A stretch of DNA of 20,774 bases. Origin: BMS3ABIN04 sp965554225 (lineage in GTDB: Bacteria > Bacteroidota > Ignavibacteria > Ignavibacteriales > Melioribacteraceae). The position numbers and the translations under genes are program-made. The stretch covers positions 1 through 20,774 of the forward strand of contig CBEVZC010000049.1 of the NCBI GenBank assembly GCA_965554225.1, in the 5' to 3' direction. Positions 14,741 to 20,774 of this stretch are shown piece by piece (within the stretch, counting starts at the first letter, position 1; each line of letters starts with the position of its first letter). The notes under the pieces are model-generated. The model ran no database searches. It was given only the letters and a program-made list of their open reading frames with translations, and was not told the origin of the DNA.

Positions 14741-16252
14741 TTATTCATCGGACTTACTAATTCCTAATTTGTTCATTTTATATCTAATAGTCCGTTCGGA
14801 AATTTTAAGCTGACGCGCAGCTTTCGATTGGTTCCAATTGCATTCAATTAAAACTCTACGTATTAATTTATCTTCATACTCAGCTAGGTTTTCCTCAAGC
14901 GAATTATCGGTATTATAATTAGGAGAAGTTTCTTCTAATTTTTGCCATTCTTTTTTAAATTCCGTAGGTAATAAACTTATATCAATTATGTTTGATTCAG
15001 CAGGTGCTAAAGTGACCAATCGTTCGATAAAATTTTCTAATTCGCGAATATTTCCCATCCATGAATGGTATTTTAAGAAGTCTAATATTTCTTCGTGAAA
15101 AGCCTCAATATTCTTTTTCTGCTCATTTGAAAACTTTTTAAGAAAGTGATTTGCCAGTAAGGGAATATCTTCATTCCTTTCATTTAATGATGGAACGGAG
15201 ATTGGATAAACATATAGTCGATAAAATAAATCTTGCCGGAACTTGTTTTCCGCCACTAATTTTTTCAATGAAATACTGGATGCAGCAATAATTCGCACAT
15301 CAACCTTTAGTGTTTCATTGCTGCCAACGGGACGTATTTCACCTTCTTGAAGAAATCGAAGCAACTTAGCTTGAACTTCAAGCGGGAGATTATTTATTTC
15401 ATCCATAAACAAAGTTCCACCGTCGGCTTCTTCCAATAAACCTTTCCTCGATAAATTTGCTCCGGTAAATGCACCTTTAATATGACCAAAAAGTTCGCTC
15501 TCAATTAAATTTGCCGGTATTGCTCCGCAGTCAACAGCAAAAAACTTTTTGTCGGCTCTTAAACTATTTTGATGAACTGCTCTGGAAATTAGTTCCTTGC
15601 CGGTACCGCTTTTCCCTTCCAGCAGAACCCGAACATCGCAGCGCGCTGCGGATTCAATAGTTTGCAGCAGCTGAACAAACTTTTTACTTTTACCAAGTAG
15701 TCCATGAGCTTTATATTTTTCTATAATTATATTTTGAGGTAACGGTGTATTAAAATAGGGTTGAATTTTTTGAATATTTCTTAAAAATGGCGAAACGATA
15801 GCAGCAAGTTTATCAAGAAACAAAAAATCTTCTTCGGAAAATATATTTTTAATTGTTCTATTAATTAGTAATAAAGTACCTATAATAATTCCTTCAACCG
15901 AAAAGGGAACACACATTACCGATTTTATATCTATCTCCTTAAAGAGATCTTTGTTGAAGCGAGGGTCTTCTTTGATATTGCCTGATATGAAACCGCAGTT
16001 TTTATCAATTACCCAACCACTAAAATATGTGTGTAAAAATTGATATTGTCTTTGGTTGCTCCCTTCGACCTCTTTATAAAGTGTTTTAATAGTCTCTCTG
16101 GTTCTGGGGTTTATCATCATTATTAAAGTATTTTCAGCATTTAATAATCTTGATACTTTTTGAGTTATCAGTCTCAAAACTTCATCAAAATCATTCTGTT
16201 TTGATAGGATGGATGCTAACTCTAATAATGATTCTAATTTTAAATTATCCAT
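14741..16252 (-). CDS. Sigma54-dependent transcriptional activator, GAF-AAA+-Fis
   Basis: 503-aa bacterial enhancer-binding protein. Domains: N-terminal GAF sensor (about 1-160), linker, AAA+ sigma54-interaction domain (about 183-415) and a Fis-type helix-turn-helix (about 455-497, NQSKAARQLKISERTIRYKM). Key motifs are intact: Walker A GKSGTGKE (213-220), ESELFGH (251-257), the sigma54-contact loop GAFTGA (260-265), Walker B TLFMDE (280-285) and FRQDLFYRL (338-346). There is no receiver domain, so the signal is likely a small molecule bound by GAF, or modification by another protein. It lies 128 bp downstream of a membrane Ser/Thr kinase gene and 278 bp upstream of a lipoprotein gene, all on the same strand. 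I infer that it activates the lipoprotein promoter; control by the kinase is a possibility only. Confidence 0.93.
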   Translation of the reverse strand: MDNLKLESLLELASILSKQNDFDEVLRLITQKVSRLLNAENTLIMMINPRTRETIKTLYKEVEGSNQRQYQFLHTYFSGWVIDKNCGFISGNIKEDPRFNKDLFKEIDIKSVMCVPFSVEGIIIGTLLLINRTIKNIFSEEDFLFLDKLAAIVSPFLRNIQKIQPYFNTPLPQNIIIEKYKAHGLLGKSKKFVQLLQTIESAARCDVRVLLEGKSGTGKELISRAVHQNSLRADKKFFAVDCGAIPANLIESELFGHIKGAFTGANLSRKGLLEEADGGTLFMDEINNLPLEVQAKLLRFLQEGEIRPVGSNETLKVDVRIIAASSISLKKLVAENKFRQDLFYRLYVYPISVPSLNERNEDIPLLANHFLKKFSNEQKKNIEAFHEEILDFLKYHSWMGNIRELENFIERLVTLAPAESNIIDISLLPTEFKKEWQKLEETSPNYNTDNSLEENLAEYEDKLIRRVLIECNWNQSKAARQLKISERTIRYKMNKLGISKSDE

Positions 16253-16380
16253 ATACTTTTGTTTTGTTTAAGGTGATTTTGATTACAATCTATTGGTTTA
16301 TAATTAATCCTTCAATTCTTTGTCGTTATTTTCTCAGATTTCTAAACTTTTTTATTCCTCTTACTAAAGACGAAAGAAGT

Positions 16381-18978
16381 TTAATTAAAGTCCTCAACCA
16401 AGAATAAATCACTTCCTTTGCGATCTCTCATACCATAAAGCAGCCAATTGCGATCTGGTGACACTGTAATCCCCCAATCCTCTGTCCTGGGTAATTTGGC
16501 AATGGTCTTAGTCTTTCCGGTATCAAAATTGAAAAACTTTATATCACTATATAAAACAAAATAGATCCCATTTTCCACGGGGAAGAACTTCCGCCAGCCT
16601 TTAAATTTTTCCACCACCTGCTGCTCCTTCTCTCCATTCACTGAAATTTTCCATATACTTGTTAGATAAGAACGATCTTTTGCATAATAGATATATTTAC
16701 CATCCGGTGATTCCACTGGTGCTAAACCACCCTCTTGAGTCAATTGTTTTAGGCCGCTGCCATCTGGCTTAATTTTCCACAGCTGATTTTTACCTGTACG
16801 ATGAGATGTAAAATAAATCCACTCTCCATCCTTTGACCAGTCCGGAAACCAGTCGACGTCTGGATGAGTTGTTAACTGCCTGGGATGACCACCTTCAACA
16901 TTTACAATATAAAGATCTTGCTTTTTTTCAAGGATTGTATCAAATACAATAAATTTGCCATCGGGCGACCAGGATGGTGCATTTGTGAATAGTTTTTCCA
17001 GGGAAGTCAGCTGAAAAAGATTTGAACCGTCACTATCGCAAATCCAAATCTCCGGATTGCCGGAACGATTGGATAAAAATGCGACCTTTTGGCCATCGGG
17101 TGAATATACCGGCTGTCCCTCAATACCGGTTGAAGAAATTAATCTTTCAGATGAATGATCTGTAATTGATGTACCTGTTAATGACATACGCCAGATATTT
17201 ACTTCATCTTGATCTTGTCTGTAAACCAGGCGATTGCCCTGAGATGAAATGGCAATGTCTGCAATTTTATTTCCAGTCAATGCTTTTGTTGGATTTGATG
17301 GATCGGATCTGGAAATCCGCCACAGATTGTTACTGCTGTATAAGATCTCCGTTCCATCATTAGTAAATCCAGTTCCATCAATATAATGTGAGGGAGAAAT
17401 TAATAGTATTGGTTTATTAATTGGTTTTAAATCAGAATTTAAATCAAGAACATATAGTTCACTCTTTAGCCACGATGTCAATCTACTAAATACTATTGAT
17501 TTGCCATCTTTAGAAAAAGCAGCACAGATATCACCACCAGAGGATGAAATGCCGTCAGCAAAAGTTAAGCGCGTTTTTTCACCGCTTTCCAGTGAGACAA
17601 GAAACAATCCCAAAGGCTCTTCTGCTGATTTTTTATCACTAACAACCAACCACTTTCCGTCCGGGTGCCAGGCAATTTTATTGTATCTGTGTAGATAACC
17701 TTGATTCGGAGGATATATTTCAGTTAGTTTTCTCCCCTGACCTCCAATAGATGGCATTATATATATGGATGTTTTCTCTCTTGAATCTTCTCTTTGGAAA
17801 GCAATTCTGGAACCATCGGGTGACCATGAGGGCCTAAAATCTGCCTTCGGATTTGTTGTAAGTCGTGAAATAGATTCCGTTCCGATTAACTTAACATAAA
17901 TATCATAGTTATCTTCACCTTTTCCATTCCATGTAAAGGCTACTTTGTTACCATCCGGGGAAAAACTTGGATGAGCCTCAATTCCAATAAAGCTCGTAAG
18001 TGTTTTAATCTGCGGAACTGTATACGCCCTATCATTTGTTTGGCTCAGAAAGAACCACATCAACCCCATAAGACTAAACAAAATTACTGCAGTTGCTATT
18101 ATATATAGGAGATTGTGTTGCTTGAGTTTTTTATTTGATTTAGACTCAGAAGAAGGGAGGCTTTTTCCTTCTCTTATGGCTTGTAGATCTGCCTTCATCT
18201 CATCTAAATTTTGATATCTTGAGTCAACATCTTTTTCTAATGCCCGTTCTAATATGTTTTCTAATTCGATTGGTATTTCAGGATTTAATGATGTAATTTT
18301 TTCTGGTTCTTTATCAAGTATTGAATAAATAATTGATTGATCAAAATCTCCTTTAAATGGTAATTGTCCGGTTAGCATTTCATACATCACCACGCCTAAG
18401 GACCAAATATCAGTTCTCTTGTCAACTTCTTGCCCCTTCGTTTGTTCCGGAGACATATAAAACACAGTTCCCATCGTCGTACCCATTCTGGTCATCTGTG
18501 CTTGGTTGCTTACTTTAGCCAAACCAAAATCCAATATTTTAACAATACCGTCATTTGTAATAAAGATATTTGCCGGTTTTATATCACGATGGATAATTCC
18601 TTTCTTGTGTGCTTTATTCAATCCTTCTGCTATTTGAATTACAATATCAATTGCCTCATCAATTTTTATTGGTCCGTTTTCTAACTTTTTCTTTAACGTT
18701 TCTCCCTCGTAACAGGCCATTGCTATGAACAACTGGTCTTCATCAGTTTTATCTATCTCATAAATTGTACAAATATTATGATGATCGAACGAAGACGCCG
18801 ATTGGGCTTCAGCAATAAATCGTTTCTCAGCTTCTTCATCAAGATGCAAATGTGATGGTAGGAATTTTAGTGCAACAATACGATCAAGTTTTTCATCTTT
18901 AGCTTTGTACACCACACCCATTCCGCCCCCGCCTAATTTTTCAAGAATTTTGTAATGGGAAATGGTTTTACCGGTCAT
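16381..18978 (-). CDS. Membrane Ser/Thr protein kinase with extracytoplasmic PD40/TolB-type propeller
   Basis: 865-aa Hanks-type kinase. The cytoplasmic kinase domain (8-268) is complete: Gly loop GGGGMGVVY (16-24), Lys38 in VALKFL, Glu57, catalytic HRDIKPAN (130-137), DFG (150-152), MSPEQ (175-179). A Lys/Ser linker leads to one TM (about 289-312). Residues 320-865 hold about ten PD40 repeats, e.g. FSPDGNKVAFT, WSPDGSRIAFQ, YSPDGQKVAFL, WSPDGKFIVFD and WSKDGEWIYFT, forming a propeller outside the membrane. Such receptors are common in Acidobacteriota and Ignavibacteria and probably sense an external ligand or protein. Base composition looks richer in G+C than the neighbouring regulator (by eye), which fits separate acquisition. 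It is followed by the sigma54 activator gene; substrate and ligand are unknown. Confidence 0.92.
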   Translation of the reverse strand: MTGKTISHYKILEKLGGGGMGVVYKAKDEKLDRIVALKFLPSHLHLDEEAEKRFIAEAQSASSFDHHNICTIYEIDKTDEDQLFIAMACYEGETLKKKLENGPIKIDEAIDIVIQIAEGLNKAHKKGIIHRDIKPANIFITNDGIVKILDFGLAKVSNQAQMTRMGTTMGTVFYMSPEQTKGQEVDKRTDIWSLGVVMYEMLTGQLPFKGDFDQSIIYSILDKEPEKITSLNPEIPIELENILERALEKDVDSRYQNLDEMKADLQAIREGKSLPSSESKSNKKLKQHNLLYIIATAVILFSLMGLMWFFLSQTNDRAYTVPQIKTLTSFIGIEAHPSFSPDGNKVAFTWNGKGEDNYDIYVKLIGTESISRLTTNPKADFRPSWSPDGSRIAFQREDSREKTSIYIMPSIGGQGRKLTEIYPPNQGYLHRYNKIAWHPDGKWLVVSDKKSAEEPLGLFLVSLESGEKTRLTFADGISSSGGDICAAFSKDGKSIVFSRLTSWLKSELYVLDLNSDLKPINKPILLISPSHYIDGTGFTNDGTEILYSSNNLWRISRSDPSNPTKALTGNKIADIAISSQGNRLVYRQDQDEVNIWRMSLTGTSITDHSSERLISSTGIEGQPVYSPDGQKVAFLSNRSGNPEIWICDSDGSNLFQLTSLEKLFTNAPSWSPDGKFIVFDTILEKKQDLYIVNVEGGHPRQLTTHPDVDWFPDWSKDGEWIYFTSHRTGKNQLWKIKPDGSGLKQLTQEGGLAPVESPDGKYIYYAKDRSYLTSIWKISVNGEKEQQVVEKFKGWRKFFPVENGIYFVLYSDIKFFNFDTGKTKTIAKLPRTEDWGITVSPDRNWLLYGMRDRKGSDLFLVEDFN

Positions 18979-19181
18979 ATTTTTAATTTCCTTGAGAATA
19001 ATTTATCTAATTTATTTCAGTAATTATATCATAGTTGGTAGGTTTGCGGAAGAAAAATTATACAATAAAATGATATAACTCTTTTTTTGAGTTCATTTAT
19101 TAAAATAAGAAGTGTGTTATTAAAAGGCAAGATTATTCATTTAGGATCCTTTTTTCTTTAGAGGAGTTTGTTCCTAATGCA

Positions 19182-19327
19182 GGTTACGATTAAGACCATT
19201 GAAGAGTACTATTCAAAGGTATTTGATAAATCCGTTAGCAGCAAAGTTGTTAATGAACAAATACGAAGCGAGTGATGAAATTTATGCCCGGATGGACGGC
19301 GATGTTGTGAAATTCAAGAAGAAATAA
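19182..19327 (+). pseudogene. Remnant of a second clpB (3' end only)
   Basis: The last 44 codons plus stop of a ClpB are readable from 19193, beginning RPLKSTIQRYLINPLAAKLL and ending VVKFKKK, matching clpB residues 828-871 with five substitutions (39/44). At DNA level 117 of 135 positions agree by my hand alignment, and the last 54 nt differ at one base. Upstream, GGTTACGAT (GYD) matches clpB residues 820-822, but 13 nt between it and RPL are missing, so the frame is broken. Nothing further upstream is recognisable as ClpB. It is non-functional. It marks either an old tandem clpB duplication or the far edge of an inserted block; many changes are synonymous, which fits a once-functional paralogue. 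Confidence 0.9.
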
Positions 19328-19339
19328 TATTATGAATAA

Positions 19340-19360
19340 AGGGGAACTAAGCGTTCCCCT
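19340..19360 (+). terminator. Terminator-like stem-loop after the clpB remnant
   Basis: AGGGGAAC and GTTCCCCT form a perfect 8-bp stem with loop TAAGC, 12 nt after the remnant stop. It sits where the clpB terminator sits after the intact gene, and the short spacer TAATATTAT is shared, so it was duplicated along with the coding end. The T tract after it is weak. Confidence 0.7.
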
Positions 19361-19626
19361 AATTAATTTACCAAACTGTTTAGCGGCAGGTTCTGCCTAC
19401 CATATATTCGTAAGGAAATTTGCTGATTTTATTTATCTGCAATAATGAAAAAGCATTGATTGAATATTATTGCGGCATAATATTGCCTATAAAATATGCG
19501 GTCAAGGTGGTGTAAATTTATGTGTTTGTCCGTTATCATTTTTTAATATTTGTAAAAAGATAATTAAATCAATACAAAAAACAATATTCCCGAACAAAAG
19601 TTTAATTTATTTTAGTACTCAATTTA
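19361..19626. other. 266-bp intergenic region between clpB remnant and MDR gene
   Basis: No gene is supported on either strand. A short GGCAG-GTT-CTGCC hairpin (19385-19397) is the only structure that I see. The 200 bp before the remnant (18979-19181), upstream of the kinase gene, likewise show no convincing promoter or gene, although the kinase promoter must lie there. Confidence 0.5.
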
Positions 19627-20646
19627 CTATGATATCTTAACCACAACTTTCCCAACCGATTTTCCCGATTTCAAATATTTTATTGCAGAGTGTATTTCAT
19701 CAAATGAAAATATTCTGCCTATTAATGGTTTTTCTAAATTTAAGTTGTTTAATTTATTAATCATTTCTGATAATTGATATTTCTGTTCCCATAGCCAAAT
19801 AAGGTTAAATCCCGTTACAGAGCGATTAGTGTTTATCATTTTCAAAGGATCAATTTTTGGTCGGGATAAATAATTGTAAATAAGTTTGGGATAATTTAAT
19901 CTTGAGCCTTTTGTATTAAAATTTGCCGAACCGTAAGTAATTAATCTGCCTTGAGGTGATAACAAAGCAAAACTATCCTTAAAAATTTTACCACCAATAC
20001 ATTCCATTACTAAATCGAGATCTCTTCTATTTAACTTTTCAATTAATTGATTCTTAAAATCTTTTTCTCTAACTATAACTTCATCATAACCTTCTTGTTT
20101 ACAAAGTTCTACCTTTGAGCCGGAACCCACGGTTCCGATTGTAATGCAATCAAACTTTTTTGCTATTCTGTTTGCATAAATTCCGACACCACCGGCGGCG
20201 CTGTGTATCAAAACTGTTTTATTTTTCTTAATATTTCCTAACTCAACCAAAGCGTAATATGCCGTTAAACTGTTTACCGGAAACGCAGCACCTTCTTCAA
20301 AACCCCAACTGTCTGGAAGAGAAAAGACATAACCGGAATCGATATTTAAATAAGACGAATAAGCACCGAACTTTGTTAAACCAATTATTTTATCACCAAT
20401 CTCAAACTTATTTACATCTTTACCTTTTCGTATAATTACACCTGAATATTCGAGTCCCGGAACAAATGGTGTTTTGGGAGTTGCACTGTATAAACCCAGC
20501 ATAGCAAAAATATCTGCAAAGTTTAAACCTATTGCTTTTACTTTTACTGTTATTTCATTATTGCCGGGTGCGGGAAGATTTTCTTCTTGTAGTTTTAGAT
20601 TATCTAAATTACCTGTTCTGTCAATTTTATATACCAATCGATTCAT
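19627..20646 (-). CDS. Quinone oxidoreductase-like MDR enzyme (zinc-independent)
   Basis: 339-aa cytoplasmic NAD(P)H-dependent oxidoreductase of the medium-chain dehydrogenase/reductase superfamily. I chose the ATG at 20646 (MNRLVYKIDRTGN); an in-frame TTG at 20682 would add 12 residues unlike the family. GroES-like domain: AIGLNFADIFAMLGLY and the PGLEYSGVI motif in the first 80 residues. Rossmann domain: HSAAGGVGIYANRIA around residues 147-161 is the nucleotide-binding loop of quinone reductases, followed by DLVMECIGG. The catalytic and structural Cys ligands of zinc alcohol dehydrogenases are absent, as expected for the quinone reductase/VAT-1-like branch. Substrate is unknown: quinones, enones or related electrophiles. 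A perfect palindrome lies about 85-103 bp upstream of the start codon. Confidence 0.88.
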   Translation of the reverse strand: MNRLVYKIDRTGNLDNLKLQEENLPAPGNNEITVKVKAIGLNFADIFAMLGLYSATPKTPFVPGLEYSGVIIRKGKDVNKFEIGDKIIGLTKFGAYSSYLNIDSGYVFSLPDSWGFEEGAAFPVNSLTAYYALVELGNIKKNKTVLIHSAAGGVGIYANRIAKKFDCITIGTVGSGSKVELCKQEGYDEVIVREKDFKNQLIEKLNRRDLDLVMECIGGKIFKDSFALLSPQGRLITYGSANFNTKGSRLNYPKLIYNYLSRPKIDPLKMINTNRSVTGFNLIWLWEQKYQLSEMINKLNNLNLEKPLIGRIFSFDEIHSAIKYLKSGKSVGKVVVKIS

Positions 20647-20730
20647 ATAGTTAAAATACAAAAGGATTGGGGGAAAGGACAAATAAGAATTTCGCCTTAA
20701 ATGATAATTATATTATGTTTTCACTTGTTG

Positions 20731-20749
20731 GTCAACTTGCTAAGTTGAC
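20731..20749. promoter_or_regulatory. Perfect 8-3-8 palindrome upstream of the MDR gene (candidate operator)
   Basis: GTCAACTT-GCT-AAGTTGAC is a perfect 19-bp inverted repeat 85 bp upstream of the MDR start codon, in the non-coding region at the window edge. The arm length and spacing fit a dimeric repressor of MarR, HxlR or TetR type; quinone-reductase genes are often controlled by such redox- or electrophile-sensing repressors. It could instead be a stem-loop ending a gene that lies beyond the window. Confidence 0.45.
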
Positions 20750-20774
20750 TATTGTTTACTTTAAATGAATTGAA

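Noticed and set aside
19077..19093. AACTC-T7-GAGTT hairpin upstream of the kinase gene
   Set aside because: Only five pairs around a T tract; could easily be chance.
19193..19327. Remnant as a functional small ClpB-like protein
   Set aside because: No start codon with a ribosome-binding site precedes the 44-codon frame, and a 13-nt deletion breaks the link to upstream homology.
20647..20682. TTG start extending the MDR enzyme by 12 residues
   Set aside because: The extension is unlike the family N-terminus; the ATG at 20646 begins at the expected first beta-strand.

Overview
The window is low-GC and gene-dense. Its proteins look like a Gram-negative, outer-membrane bacterium of the Bacteroidota/Ignavibacteria type: many secreted S9/EEP-type enzymes with Sec signals, outer-membrane barrels, PD40-propeller kinases and several genes with weak Shine-Dalgarno sequences. 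Ignavibacteriales is my best guess, from protein flavour alone. I see no tRNA, rRNA, CRISPR array or recognisable transposase.

Layout. (1) 1-2255, minus strand: a two-gene unit, a BadF/NagK-type sugar kinase followed by an AmpG/PAT-type MFS permease that runs off the left edge. This suggests uptake and phosphorylation of amino-sugars from peptidoglycan. (2) 2468-6695, plus strand: a metal-uptake cluster with a small two-TM protein carrying His/Cys, an outer-membrane barrel with a coiled-coil neck and His residues, a ZnuA/TroA-type binding protein and a ZnuB-type permease with an unusual His-containing C-terminal extension. No ATPase gene is present. Two 30-nt hairpin repeats of one family, with covarying stems, lie in opposite orientation on either side of the binding-protein/permease pair. 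(3) 7045-11039: a secreted EEP-family phosphodiesterase, a secreted S9 serine peptidase overlapping a YkvA/DUF1232 gene, and an ADP-ribose-pyrophosphatase-like Nudix hydrolase. (4) 11264-13914: a complete clpB with its terminator.

(5) 13968-18978, minus strand: a signalling block made of a membrane Ser/Thr kinase with an outside PD40 propeller, a GAF/sigma54-activator/Fis regulator and a small lipoprotein. The lipoprotein gene is preceded by a near-consensus sigma54 promoter and two 16-bp repeats 42 bp apart, which looks like an activator-target pair. (6) 19182-19360: a broken second copy of the 3' end of clpB with its own terminator, so block 5 is flanked by 135-nt direct repeats (117/135 identical by my hand alignment). 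The block may be an insertion or a replacement of a duplicated clpB. (7) 19627-20646, minus strand: a quinone-oxidoreductase-like MDR enzyme with a perfect 8-3-8 palindrome upstream.

The observations most worth following are the sigma54 regulator-lipoprotein circuit, the clpB remnant bracketing the signalling block, and the metal ABC cluster lacking an ATPase with its modified permease.
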